The notes beneath the pieces are model-generated. The model did not search any database, was not told the DNA's origin, and was given only the letters and a program-made list of their open reading frames with translations. 64,000 bases of DNA from Pseudomonas fluorescens. Its GTDB lineage: Bacteria > Pseudomonadota > Gammaproteobacteria > Pseudomonadales > Pseudomonadaceae. Made by a program: the position numbers and the translations under genes. The stretch spans positions 4,538,501-4,602,500 of the forward strand of contig NZ_CP015225.1 in the NCBI RefSeq assembly GCF_001623525.1, given 5' to 3'. Shown here piece by piece: positions 9,811-18,666 of this stretch. Position 1 is the first letter of the stretch. Each line of letters starts with the position of its first letter.

Positions 9811-10848
9811 TTATTCCGCCGACGAAGGCTTTTCCCAAAGATTGATTCCGCCTTCCTGGGCAAACCGATCGATCTCGGCCAGTTCTTCAGCGCTGAAGTT
9901 CAGGTTCTGCAAGGCTCCGACGTTCTCGACGATCTGCTCCGGCCGGCTGGCGCCGATCAGGGCGGAAGTGACCCGGGGATCGCGCAGGGTCCAGGCCAGG
10001 GCCATTTGTGCCAGGCTCTGGCCGCGCCGCTGGGCGATCTCATTGAGGGCGCGTACATGGGCGATGTTTTCCTCCGACAGGTGCGAAGCCTGCAAAGAGC
10101 CGCCGCCCGGACGGTTCACCCGCGCATCGGCCGGAACGCCCTTGAGGTACTTGTCGGTCAACAGGCCCTGGGCCAGTGGCGTAAAAGCGATCACACCGGT
10201 ACCCAGTTCGTCGGTGGCGTCCAGCAGGTCTCTCTCCACCCAGCGGTTGAGCAGGTTGTAGGCCGGCTGGTGGATCAGCAGCGGGACTTTCCACTCTTTG
10301 AGCAACGCCGCCATTTCCCGGGTCTTCACCCCGGAATACGAGGAAATGCCAATGTACAACGCCTTGCCCTGCTGTACGGCAGTGGCCAATGCGCTGGCGG
10401 TTTCTTCCAGTGGGGTGTCGGGGTCGAAACGGTGGGAATAGAAGATGTCCACATAGTCGAGCCCCAGGCGTTGCAGGCTCTGGTCGAGGCTGGCGAGCAC
10501 GTATTTGCGCGAGCCACCGCCCTGACCGTATGGGCCCGGCCACATGTCCCAACCGGCCTTGCTGGAGATGATCAACTCATCGCGGTACTGCTTGAAATCT
10601 TCGCGCAGCAACCGGCCGAAATTGATCTCGGCGCTGCCGTAGGGCGGGCCGTAGTTGTTGGCCAGGTCGAAGTGGTTGATGCCCAGGTCGAATGCCGTGC
10701 GCAGCAAGGCGCGCTGGGTATCGATGGGCGTGCTGTCGCCAAAGTTGTGCCACAACCCCAGCGACAACGCCGGCAGCACCAGCCCGCTGCGACCGACGCG
10801 GCGGTAAGGAATGGACTCGTAGCGGTTTTGCGCAGCGGTGTAGGTCAT
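9811..10848 (-). CDS. Aldo/keto reductase, YghZ/Gpr-like
   Basis: The 345-residue protein is an NADPH-dependent aldo/keto reductase with the catalytic tetrad D61, Y66, K97 and H139 (FDLANNYGPPYGSAE; IISSKAGWDMW; FYSHRFDPDT). The pattern GPPYGSAEINFGR and KAGWDMWPGPYG resembles E. coli YghZ (L-glyceraldehyde 3-phosphate reductase), which detoxifies aldehydes such as methylglyoxal. Physiological substrate is not provable here. It reads toward tauD and lies 60 bases downstream of hicB on the same strand, probably with its own promoter. Confidence 0.88.
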   Translation of the reverse strand: MTYTAAQNRYESIPYRRVGRSGLVLPALSLGLWHNFGDSTPIDTQRALLRTAFDLGINHFDLANNYGPPYGSAEINFGRLLREDFKQYRDELIISSKAGWDMWPGPYGQGGGSRKYVLASLDQSLQRLGLDYVDIFYSHRFDPDTPLEETASALATAVQQGKALYIGISSYSGVKTREMAALLKEWKVPLLIHQPAYNLLNRWVERDLLDATDELGTGVIAFTPLAQGLLTDKYLKGVPADARVNRPGGGSLQASHLSEENIAHVRALNEIAQRRGQSLAQMALAWTLRDPRVTSALIGASRPEQIVENVGALQNLNFSAEELAEIDRFAQEGGINLWEKPSSAE

Positions 10849-10908
10849 CGAAAAGGCTCTCTGTTCGGACGGCGGGTGACAGACGCTAACATTTCACAGA
10901 CGCCTCGG

Positions 10909-11310
10909 TCAGGCTGAAAGTTCGCGCAAGGCCGCCGCCGCCAGAAAACCCGAACGCGAGCTATAACGCTGGTCCCGTCGCACGGTTTGGTCGATGCGCT
11001 CAAGCAATTGCTCGGGCAGCGTGGCGTTGAACCGCACTGACTTTCCGAAATAGGGCGTGACATCAAACTCAACCACCCCCCATATCCCCCCGGCGTATTG
11101 CGGATCGTCGAGATGATCGTCGATTTCATGGATCTGCGGCAGCGGTTCGCCGTCGGCTATCAAGCCTTCATAGTGCAACGAGAGCGCCTCTTTCACATTT
11201 TCGAATGCCTGGCTCACAGTACTTCCTGCGGAGAAACAACCCGGTACATCCGGGACCGTCACTCCGTAGTCGGAATCGGCATCCTTGTGCAGAACGACCG
11301 GAAATTTCAT
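10909..11310 (-). CDS. hicB: HicB-family antitoxin
   Basis: The 133-residue protein has an N-terminal HicB partial RNase H-like fold (MKFPVVLHKDADSDYGVTVP, DVPGCFSAGSTVSQAFENVKEAL) that masks HicA, and a C-terminal ribbon-helix-helix segment (about residues 92-130) for operator binding and autorepression. Start chosen at ATG 11310 because GAAGGAAGGA lies 9 bases upstream. The frame is open further to an ATG at 11406 that overlaps the hicA stop as ATGA, so a 165-residue coupled form cannot be excluded, but its ribosome site is weak. Confidence 0.88.
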   Translation of the reverse strand: MKFPVVLHKDADSDYGVTVPDVPGCFSAGSTVSQAFENVKEALSLHYEGLIADGEPLPQIHEIDDHLDDPQYAGGIWGVVEFDVTPYFGKSVRFNATLPEQLLERIDQTVRRDQRYSSRSGFLAAAALRELSA

Positions 11311-11402
11311 GTGGACGAATCCTTCCTTCAGATCCGGCAACCGCAGCAACCGGTCTGATAACAATGCATCCCCATCGGGGATTTCGTAATCGGTCATGGG
11401 CT

Positions 11403-11585
11403 TCATTTCAGGCCCGCCTGCTTCAATATGCTATTGATCGTGCCTCTGGGCAGATCGGCGTCAGGGGGCTTGATCGTCACCCTCCCAGCCTTGATGGAAT
11501 GCTTGTACGGATGATGGCTACCCTTGACTGCCACCCGATACCAACCGTCCTCTTCGATCTTCCTGATCATTTCCCGACTTCGCAT
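11403..11585 (-). CDS. hicA: HicA-family mRNA interferase toxin
   Basis: The 60-residue protein has the double-stranded-RNA-binding-like HicA fold with the catalytic histidine segment VKGSHHPYKHS and the family ending LPRGTINSILKQAGLK. HicA cleaves mRNA in a ribosome-independent manner and is neutralised by HicB. ATG 11585 fits the family length; the frame also offers a GTG at 11606 seven codons earlier. It is the first gene of a hicAB pair, and its promoter should lie in 11586-11713, a 100-base AC-rich gap. Confidence 0.88.
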   Translation of the reverse strand: MRSREMIRKIEEDGWYRVAVKGSHHPYKHSIKAGRVTIKPPDADLPRGTINSILKQAGLK

Positions 11586-11713
11586 CACCTTTGCCTTATT
11601 CGACACCTCTGCCGGAAAACTCTAGCTGCGAAAAAGACCCCATATACACACAATACACACCCCAGAAAATATTAGTTCAACTCTCCAACCCATGCACCGC
11701 CCTCACCACTCGG

Positions 11714-12604
11714 TCATCGCGCCTGCGCAAACACCTCCGCCACCCAATCCACGAACACGCGAACCCGTGGCGACATGTGTCGGTTGTGGGGATAGAGCAC
11801 CGACACCGGCATGGAGGGCGGCGGGTTGGCGGTGAGGACTTCCTGGATCAGCCCCTGCCGGATCGGTTCTTCCATTCGGTAATGCGGACATTGGATCAAG
11901 CCCATGCCGGCGATGGCCGAGGCGGCGTAGATTTCGGCACCGGACACCGACAACGTCCCCCCGATCGCTACCTCCTTGAGTTCGCCATCGACCATGAACT
12001 CAAACGGATAGAGTTTGGCGGTGGTCCGCGAGACGTAATTCACCGCCCGGTGATGTTTCAGGTCATCGAGGCTCTTCGGCTCGCCGTACTGGCGCAGGTA
12101 ACCGGGGCTGGCACAGGTGATCTGCCGGAGATTGGCGACACGTCGGCCGATCAATGACGAATCCGCCAGCGTACCGGAGCGCAGCACGCAATCGACGCCC
12201 TCGGCAATCAGGTCGACGAAACGATCCGCCTCGCTGATGAACAGTTCTATTTCAGGGTAGCGAGCCATGAACTGTGGTAACGCCGGAATCACGAAGTACC
12301 GGGCCTGGGTGCCATGCAAGTCCACCCTCAGCTTGCCTTTGGGCGCCACACCGCGAAACGCCAGTTCGGCCTCTTCAAGTTCAGCCAGCAATTGCACGCA
12401 GCGCGGGTAGTAGGCTTCGCCGTCGAGGGTCGGGCGCACCTTGCGGGTGCTGCGCTCCAACAAACGAACACCCAGCCAGGCTTCGAATTGATTGAGCGTA
12501 TGGGTCAGCGTGGCCCGGGGCATATTCAAGTCTTCAGCGGCCAGGGTAAAGCTGCTGCGCTCGTATATGCGGACAAACACTCTCATCGCCTTGACCTGGT
12601 CCAT
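11714..12604 (-). CDS. LysR-family transcriptional regulator
   Basis: The 296-residue protein has an N-terminal winged helix-turn-helix (residues about 1-60, SFTLAAEDLNMPRATLTHTLNQFE) and a LysR substrate-binding domain. The pattern MDQVKAMRVFVRI and the C-terminal YPHNRHMSPRVRVFVDW are typical of the large PgrR/DmlR-like group. It is divergent from the SDR gene with a 132-base gap, the usual arrangement for a LysR protein controlling its neighbour. Ligand is unknown. Confidence 0.9.
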   Translation of the reverse strand: MDQVKAMRVFVRIYERSSFTLAAEDLNMPRATLTHTLNQFEAWLGVRLLERSTRKVRPTLDGEAYYPRCVQLLAELEEAELAFRGVAPKGKLRVDLHGTQARYFVIPALPQFMARYPEIELFISEADRFVDLIAEGVDCVLRSGTLADSSLIGRRVANLRQITCASPGYLRQYGEPKSLDDLKHHRAVNYVSRTTAKLYPFEFMVDGELKEVAIGGTLSVSGAEIYAASAIAGMGLIQCPHYRMEEPIRQGLIQEVLTANPPPSMPVSVLYPHNRHMSPRVRVFVDWVAEVFAQAR

Positions 12605-12736
12605 CTGAATCCTGCCCGCCGATTGTTGGAAGATATTGAATAGTCAAGGCAACTCTCGTGTATTTATCGCCAAGAGTAAACATGTGAATCTGGCTCCAAC
12701 GAATCACAACGCCTCAACAGCAAAGGAACCCTTCAC

Positions 12737-13477
12737 ATGACTGTTCAAAATTCGAAAGTGGCCATCGTGACCGGCGCCTCTCGCGGCATCGGAGCAGAGA
12801 TTGCCAAGCAACTGGCCAGCGAAGGTTTCGCCGTCGCCATCAACTACGCCAACAGCGCCACCGAAGCCTCGAAACTGGTGGTGCAATTGCGTCAGGCTGG
12901 CCATCAGGCCATAGCGATCAAGGCGGACGTGTCGTCTGCCGCCGATGTCCGGCGGATGTTCGATGAAACCGAAGCGCAGCTGGGCAAGGTCGATGTGTTG
13001 ATCAACAACGCCGGCATTCTCCAGGTGATGCCCCTGGCGCAGCACAGCGACGAGCTGTTCGAGCAGACGTTCGCCATCAACACCCGTGGCACCTTCAACA
13101 CCCTGCGCGAGGCCGCGACCCGTTTGAATGACGGTGGCCGGATCGTAAATTTTTCCAGCAGCACCGTGGGCCTGAACCTGCCCGGCTACTCGGTGTACAT
13201 CGCCAGCAAGGCCGCAGTGGAATCCCTGACCCAGGTGTTCGCCAAGGAACTGCGCGGTCGGCAGATCACGGTCAATGCCGTGGCCCCCGGCCCGGTCGCG
13301 ACCGAACTGTTCATGCACGGCAAGAGTGAGGAACAGGTGCAGCACTACGCCAAGATGCCGCCCCTGGAACGCCTCGGCCAGCCGCACGACATCGCCCGCA
13401 TCATCGCCTTCCTGGTGGGCCCGGACGCCGGGTGGGTGAACGGGCAGATCCTGCGGGCCAACGGCGGGCTGGTCTGA
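12737..13477 (+). CDS. Short-chain dehydrogenase/reductase
   Basis: The 246-residue classical SDR shows the cofactor motif TGASRGIG (12-19), NNAG (90-93), catalytic S140/S141, and Y154-xxx-K158. The residues after the second strand do not decide NADH or NADPH. It resembles FabG-like 3-oxoacyl reductases, but the location beside a LysR gene and not in a fab cluster suggests a specialised ketone reductase. An AAGGAA ribosome site precedes the ATG. It converges with betT, 12 bases apart. Confidence 0.9.
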   Translation: MTVQNSKVAIVTGASRGIGAEIAKQLASEGFAVAINYANSATEASKLVVQLRQAGHQAIAIKADVSSAADVRRMFDETEAQLGKVDVLINNAGILQVMPLAQHSDELFEQTFAINTRGTFNTLREAATRLNDGGRIVNFSSSTVGLNLPGYSVYIASKAAVESLTQVFAKELRGRQITVNAVAPGPVATELFMHGKSEEQVQHYAKMPPLERLGQPHDIARIIAFLVGPDAGWVNGQILRANGGLV

Positions 13478-13489
13478 GGCTCAGGCCGA

Positions 13490-15493
13490 TCAGCGCACCA
13501 GGTGCAGGAACTGCAGGTGCCGCTCGTACTGGTCGAGGATGTCGTTGATGACTTGCTCCTTGGTGTAGCCCACCAGGTCGTAATCCTGGCTGCCTTCGCT
13601 CAAGTGCACTTCGGCACGGTAGTAACGACGGTTGTTGAGTTCCTTGGAGCCCATGCCGCCGCGGGCGAAGGACGGCGTGAAGTAGCCGCGCATCTGCACC
13701 TGGTAGATGAACGGATGCTGCTCGCCGTGGCCGATCTCCAGGCTGACGTTGTCATTGGCCGGATCGGGCTGGGTCACCACCGTCAGGCCCTTTTCGACGA
13801 ACACTGCGGTCACTTCTTCAATGGCCGGGCGCACCGTGGTGTCGAGGAAGCGGTACACCTCATCACGGGACGGAAAATGCACCGCCTGGCTCAAGCGTTG
13901 GCGCCAGCCGCCCGTGCCCCGGCGTGAACCGGACACCGGCGCCAGGGAGTGCAATTGCGCGATCTGCTTCTGGGACTCCAGGTAGAACGCCTTGTGCAGG
14001 CCCCACATCATCAGCAGCAGAATCAACGAGAACGGCAAGGACGTCAGCACCACCGCCGATTTCAAGGCATCGATGCTGCCGGAGAACAGCAACGCGCTGG
14101 TCACCAGGGCAGTCATTGCGCCCCAGAACACCCGCAGCCACTTCGGCCCGTCCTCGTCGGGGTTGCCGCCCTTGGCCGACAACGTCGACAGCACCACGGT
14201 GCCGGAGTCAGCGGACGTGACGAAGAACACGAAGCTGATGAACACAGTGACCGCGATGACGGTCTTGCTCCAGGGATAGGTTTCCAGCAGCAGGTAAAGG
14301 CTCATCGATGGGTTTTCCAGGGCGGACATGCCCAGGGCACTCATGCCATGGTTCAGCACCTGGTCGATGGCGCTGTTGCCGAAGATCGACATCCACGCCA
14401 GGGTAAAACCCAGGGGAATCAGCAGCACACCAAACACGAACTCACGAATGGTGCGCCCACGGGAAATCCGTGCGATGAACAGCCCCACGAACGGCGACCA
14501 CGCGATCCACCAGGCCCAATAGAACACCGTCCAGCCGCCCAGCCAGTCGCTGGGTTTGTCATAGGCGTACAGGTCGAAACTTTTCATCGGCAAGGCGCCG
14601 AGGTAATCGCCGATGTTCTGGATCAGCGTGTTGAGCAAATGCTGGGTGGGCCCGGCGAACAGCACGAACAACAACAAGGCGCAGGCCAGCAGCATGTTGA
14701 TGTCGGACATGACCCGCACGCCTTTGTCGACACCGGCCACGGCGACGATGATCGCTGCGCCCATCATCAGCACGATCAGGCCGACCTGGATCCACTGGGT
14801 GTGGGCGATGCCGAACAGGTAATCGAGCCCGGAGTTGAGGTGCAACACACCAAAACCCATGTCCGCGCCGAGGCCAAACACGGTCGCGATGATGCCAAAG
14901 CCGTCCACCGCATAGCCGATGGGGCCGTTGATGCGCTTGCCAATCAGCGGGTACAACGCCGAGCGCAGGGCCAGCGGCAAATTGTGCCGGTAGGCGAAAT
15001 ACGCCAGGGCCATGCCGACGAACGCGAAAACGCCCCAGCCGTGCAGGCCCCAGTGCAAGAACAGGATCTGCATGGCCTGGCGCGCCGCCTCGGCGGTACC
15101 ACCAGCCTCGCCCTGGGGCGGCTGCACCATGTGGGTCAGCGGCTCGGACACGCAGAAGAAAAACAGTGTGATGCTGATGCCGGCGGCGAACAGCATGCCG
15201 GCCCAGGACAGATAACTGAATTCGGGCTCGTCGTGGTCGGCACCGAGCTTGATCTTGCCGTAGCCGGACAAGGCGGTGACCACCACGAAGACCAGATACA
15301 GCGTCATCGCGAGCATGTAGTACCAGCCGACCGTATTGGCCGCCCAGTTCTGCGCGGCCAGCAGCCAGGCGCCGGCCTGTGCGGGCATGGCAATCACCAC
15401 CAGGCCGAACAGCAGGATGAAGGTCGCGGCGAAGTAAAAGACCGGCGGGTTCATGCGGACCAGGCCGCTGGGTGGCAGGGACGAAGCACTCAT
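13490..15493 (-). CDS. betT: BCCT-family choline/betaine transporter, BetT-like
   Basis: The protein of 667 residues (from ATG 15493) is a Na+- or H+-coupled betaine/carnitine/choline transporter with 12 membrane segments. The FGLGADMGFGVLHLNSGLDYLFGI region and the aromatic segment FYWAWWIAWSPFVGLFIARISRG are BCCT hallmarks; the latter holds the substrate-binding Trp residues. A cytoplasmic C-terminal tail of about 150 residues, common in BetT osmosensing forms, follows. The frame is open to 15577, but MSASSLPPSGL is the family-like start. A large palindrome 92 bases upstream is a likely BetI-type operator. Confidence 0.88.
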   Translation of the reverse strand: MSASSLPPSGLVRMNPPVFYFAATFILLFGLVVIAMPAQAGAWLLAAQNWAANTVGWYYMLAMTLYLVFVVVTALSGYGKIKLGADHDEPEFSYLSWAGMLFAAGISITLFFFCVSEPLTHMVQPPQGEAGGTAEAARQAMQILFLHWGLHGWGVFAFVGMALAYFAYRHNLPLALRSALYPLIGKRINGPIGYAVDGFGIIATVFGLGADMGFGVLHLNSGLDYLFGIAHTQWIQVGLIVLMMGAAIIVAVAGVDKGVRVMSDINMLLACALLLFVLFAGPTQHLLNTLIQNIGDYLGALPMKSFDLYAYDKPSDWLGGWTVFYWAWWIAWSPFVGLFIARISRGRTIREFVFGVLLIPLGFTLAWMSIFGNSAIDQVLNHGMSALGMSALENPSMSLYLLLETYPWSKTVIAVTVFISFVFFVTSADSGTVVLSTLSAKGGNPDEDGPKWLRVFWGAMTALVTSALLFSGSIDALKSAVVLTSLPFSLILLLMMWGLHKAFYLESQKQIAQLHSLAPVSGSRRGTGGWRQRLSQAVHFPSRDEVYRFLDTTVRPAIEEVTAVFVEKGLTVVTQPDPANDNVSLEIGHGEQHPFIYQVQMRGYFTPSFARGGMGSKELNNRRYYRAEVHLSEGSQDYDLVGYTKEQVINDILDQYERHLQFLHLVR

Positions 15494-15584
15494 GGGCGAG
15501 GGCCCCGGGCAGAGAAACAGCGAGGGTCGAAAACGGACTCGGCAAAAGCAAGCCTCCTTATTGTGAGCGGGCAGCAAACCGACG

Positions 15585-15614
15585 GTTTAACTTGAATGAA
15601 CGTTCAAGTTAAAC
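15585..15614. promoter_or_regulatory. Palindromic operator upstream of betT, BetI-like
   Basis: GTTTAACTTGAA and TTCAAGTTAAAC form perfect 12-bp arms around TGAACG. The core TTGAATGAACGTTCAAG resembles TetR-type BetI operators (TTGAACGTTCAA-like), and the location 92-121 bases before betT suits a choline-responsive repressor site. Confidence 0.7.
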
Positions 15615-15730
15615 ATGAATAGGCAGCTAAGGACTAATCGCAGGGCTCAACGGCGCGTTTCCTACGCAGGCCAGTGGGAGGATAGACGCTGCTTGGTGTG
15701 TATTCGTTCAGTGTTCAACAGACACCACAC

Positions 15731-15770
15731 AAACCCTGTGGGAGCGAGCAGGCTCGCTCCCACAGGGTTT
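15731..15770. repeat. Solo REP palindrome with 19-bp perfect arms
   Basis: A 40-base inverted repeat with perfect arms (from AAACCCTGTGGGAGCGAGC, 15731-15749, to 15752-15770) around a 2-base centre. It uses the TGTGGGAGCGAGC REP sequence but both copies are collapsed head to head without a REPIN spacer. It lies between the divergent betT and dcyD. Confidence 0.85.
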
Positions 15771-15897
15771 GGGGTGTTCATAAATCATGTGTCACTCCCT
15801 GTCCGTCGCCGGTTTACTTCCAAACAAATGATTGCCGGTTGCCCCTGAATATCCGCGTGCCTATAGTCCAGACATCTCCTACAACCAGTACGGACCC

Positions 15898-16890
15898 ATG
15901 ATCAAAGAACAGCTGTCTCGCTTTAACCGTCTCGACCTGCTCGGCCATCCGACACCGCTGGAAAAACTCGACCGCCTCTCCACCTGGCTCGGGCGGGACA
16001 TCTACATCAAGCGCGACGACCTGACGCCCCTGGCTCTGGGCGGCAACAAGCTGCGCAAGCTCGAATACCTGGCCGCCGATGCCATCGCCCAAGGCGCCGA
16101 TACCCTCATCACCGCCGGGGCGATCCAGTCCAACCATGTACGCCAGACCGCCGCCCTCGCCGCGAAACTGGGTCTGGGCTGCGTGGCCTTGCTGGAAAAC
16201 CCCATCGGCACCGAAGACAGCAATTACCTGGGCAACGGCAACCGGCTGCTGCTGGAATTGTTCGACGCCAAGGTCGAGCTGGTGGACAACCTGGACAACG
16301 CCGATGAGCAGCTACAGGCCCTCGCCGGGCGCCTGCGCAGCAACGGGAAAAAGCCCTATCTGGTGCCGATTGGCGGTTCGAACGCCTTGGGCGCGCTGGG
16401 TTATGTGCGCGCCGGCCTGGAACTGGCCGAGCAGATCAAAGACACCGGGATTGAATTCGCCGCCGTGGTACTGGCCTCGGGCAGTGCCGGGACCCACAGC
16501 GGCCTGGCACTGGCGTTGAGCGAAAGCCTGCCGGCACTACCGGTCATTGGCGTCACCGTTTCCCGCAGCGAGGAGGATCAGTTTCCGAAGGTCCAGGGCC
16601 TGGCCGAGCGTACGGCAGCGTTGCTCGAAGTCGACCTTCCGGAAGCGTTCAAAGTGATCCTGTGGGACGAATATTTCGCCCCCCGCTACGGCGAACCCAA
16701 CGCCGGGACACTGGCGGCGGTCAAGCTGCTGGCCAGCCAGGAAGGGCTGCTGCTCGATCCGGTCTACACCGGCAAGGCCATGGCCGGCCTGCTCGACGGC
16801 ATGGGTCGCGACCGTTTCGACGAAGGCCCGATCATCTTCCTCCACACTGGTGGCGCACCGGCGTTGTTTGCCTATAACGCAGTCTTCTGA
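15898..16890 (+). CDS. dcyD: D-cysteine desulfhydrase
   Basis: The 330-residue PLP enzyme is close to the length of E. coli DcyD and carries the PLP lysine K51 in [14 protein letters not shown], plus [14 protein letters not shown] and a C-terminal DPVYTGKAM. It converts D-cysteine to pyruvate, H2S and ammonia in the cytoplasm. The ATG at 15898 gives the family N-terminus; the open frame upstream to 15832 has no ribosome site. In enterics dcyD sits with the cystine importer genes, as it does here, where tcyJLN follows after a REPIN. Confidence 0.92.
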   Translation: MIKEQLSRFNRLDLLGHPTPLEKLDRLSTWLGRDIYIKRDDLTPLALGGNKLRKLEYLAADAIAQGADTLITAGAIQSNHVRQTAALAAKLGLGCVALLENPIGTEDSNYLGNGNRLLLELFDAKVELVDNLDNADEQLQALAGRLRSNGKKPYLVPIGGSNALGALGYVRAGLELAEQIKDTGIEFAAVVLASGSAGTHSGLALALSESLPALPVIGVTVSRSEEDQFPKVQGLAERTAALLEVDLPEAFKVILWDEYFAPRYGEPNAGTLAAVKLLASQEGLLLDPVYTGKAMAGLLDGMGRDRFDEGPIIFLHTGGAPALFAYNAVF

Positions 16891-16907
16891 AGATAGAAAA
16901 GCCTTAA

Positions 16908-16996
16908 TGTGGGAGCGAGCTTGCTCGCGATGAGGGTGTGTCAGTTGATTGGAATTGGGCTGATCCACTGCTATCGCGAGCAAGCTCGCTCCCACA
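16908..16996. repeat. REPIN, TGTGGGAGCGAGC family
   Basis: Inverted REP copies separated by about 40 bases lie between dcyD and tcyJ. An AT-rich stretch with TATAGT near 17072 follows and probably contains the tcyJ promoter, so dcyD and tcyJ need not share a transcript. Confidence 0.9.
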
Positions 16997-17197
16997 GGGA
17001 AAAATTCAAAACAGGCATATAGAGTTGATTTAATATTATTTTCCAATCTATAAAAGCCATCCTATAGTCTCGCCGCAGGCGCATTTGCCGCGAGACGCCC
17101 AAACCGCTTTAAGGCAGGATGTGGCAATCTTTTCGGATCGCGGCTACGCCTTATCTCAGCCAAATAACCTCTTCATAAGAAAACACAGGGGCTTGTC

Positions 17198-17998
17198 ATG
17201 AATTTTTCCGCATTACGTCGCAACCTGTTGGTAGGTTCGCTGGGCCTGGCATTGAGCGCCGGGCTGCTGGGGCAAGCGGTTGCCGGTGAGCAGCTGCAGA
17301 AAATCAAGGATGCCGGCGAAATCAAGATCGGCCTGGAAGGCACTTATCCACCGTTCAGTTTCGTTGATGACAGCGGCAAACTGACCGGCTTCGAAGTGGA
17401 GTTCTCCGAAGCCCTGGCCAAGGAACTGGGTGTGAAGGTCAAGCTGCAGACGACTCCATGGGCCGGCATTCTCGCGGCCCTGGAATCCAAGCGCCTGGAC
17501 GCAGTGGTCAACCAGGTGACCATCTCCGAGGAACGTAAGAAAAAGTACGATTTCTCCGAGCCGTACACCGTTTCCGGGATTCAAGCGCTGGTACTGACCA
17601 AGAAAGCCGACGAGCTGAACATCAAGAAGGCCGCCGACCTGGACGGTAAAAAAGTCGGCGTGGGCCTGGGCACCAACTACGAACAGTGGGTCAAGGCAGA
17701 AGTACCGGGCGCCCAAGTCAAAACCTACGATGACGACCCCACCAAGTTCCAGGACCTGCGCGTCGGTCGTATCGACACCATCCTGATCGACCGCCTGGCC
17801 GCACTGGAATACGCCAAGAAAGCCAAGGACACCACCGTCACCAGCGAAGCCTTTTCTCGCCAGGAGTCCGGTATTGCCCTGCGCAAAGGCGAGCCTGAGC
17901 TGTTGGCAGCCGTGAACAAGGCCATCGAAAAACTTCGCGCCGACGGTACGTTGAAAAAACTTTCGGAAAAATACTTCAGCGCTGACGTTACCCAATAA
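17198..17998 (+). CDS. tcyJ: L-cystine-binding periplasmic protein
   Basis: The 266-residue protein has a Sec signal peptide (about 29 residues, ending GQAVA) and a family 3 solute-binding fold: GEIKIGLEGTYPPFSF, the lobe 1 GFEVEFSEALAKEL motif, and VNQVTISEERKKKYDFS. It matches E. coli FliY/TcyJ, which also binds related sulfur amino acids such as diaminopimelate analogues less tightly. It heads a tcyJLN operon; its stop overlaps the tcyL start (TAATG). Confidence 0.9.
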   Translation: MNFSALRRNLLVGSLGLALSAGLLGQAVAGEQLQKIKDAGEIKIGLEGTYPPFSFVDDSGKLTGFEVEFSEALAKELGVKVKLQTTPWAGILAALESKRLDAVVNQVTISEERKKKYDFSEPYTVSGIQALVLTKKADELNIKKAADLDGKKVGVGLGTNYEQWVKAEVPGAQVKTYDDDPTKFQDLRVGRIDTILIDRLAALEYAKKAKDTTVTSEAFSRQESGIALRKGEPELLAAVNKAIEKLRADGTLKKLSEKYFSADVTQ

Positions 17999-18663
17999 TG
18001 GAAGCAGCTCTTCAACTCGCACTGGACTCCGCGCCCTTCCTGCTCAAGGGCGCGTATTACACGGTCTTCCTCAGCCTGGGCGGTATGTTTTTCGGCTTGC
18101 TGCTGGGGTTCGGCCTGGCGCTGATGCGCCTGTCGCGCTTCAAGCTGGTGAACTGGATCGCCCGCATCTACGTGTCGTTCTTTCGCGGTACGCCGTTGCT
18201 GGTGCAGTTGTTCGTGATCTATTACGGGTTGCCGCAACTGGGCATCGAGCTGGATCCGCTGCCCGCGGCCCTGATCGGTTTCTCGCTGAACATGGCTGCC
18301 TATGCGTGTGAAATCCTGCGGGCCGCCATCAGTTCCATCGAGCGCGGCCAGTGGGAAGCGGCGGCGAGTATCGGCATGACCCGCGCCCAGACCCTGCGCC
18401 GGGCCATCCTGCCGCAAGCGGCACGCACGGCGCTGCCACCGTTGGGCAACAGCTTCATTTCCCTGGTCAAGGACACTGCGCTGGCGGCGACCATCCAGGT
18501 ACCGGAGCTGTTCCGCCAGGCGCAGCTGATCACCGCGCGAACCTTCGAAATCTTCACCATGTACCTTGCCGCCGCGCTGATCTATTGGGTTCTTGCTACC
18601 GTGCTCTCGCACCTGCAGAACGTCCTGGAAGCACGGGTCAATCGGCATGACCAGGAGTCCTGA
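17998..18663 (+). CDS. tcyL: L-cystine ABC transporter, permease
   Basis: The 221-residue HisM/GlnP-type permease has about four to five membrane segments and the EAA loop EAAASIGMTRAQTLRRAILPQA-like region (about residues 120-140) that contacts TcyN. It corresponds to E. coli YecS/TcyL. Start and stop are tightly packed with tcyJ (1-base overlap) and tcyN (3-base gap). Confidence 0.9.
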   Translation: MEAALQLALDSAPFLLKGAYYTVFLSLGGMFFGLLLGFGLALMRLSRFKLVNWIARIYVSFFRGTPLLVQLFVIYYGLPQLGIELDPLPAALIGFSLNMAAYACEILRAAISSIERGQWEAAASIGMTRAQTLRRAILPQAARTALPPLGNSFISLVKDTALAATIQVPELFRQAQLITARTFEIFTMYLAAALIYWVLATVLSHLQNVLEARVNRHDQES

Positions 18664-18666
18664 CCC

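Noticed and set aside
13949..15595. 548-codon plus-strand open frame opposite betT
   Set aside because: Composition (Gln/His/Arg/Gly-rich) and full overlap with a 12-helix transporter show a shadow frame.
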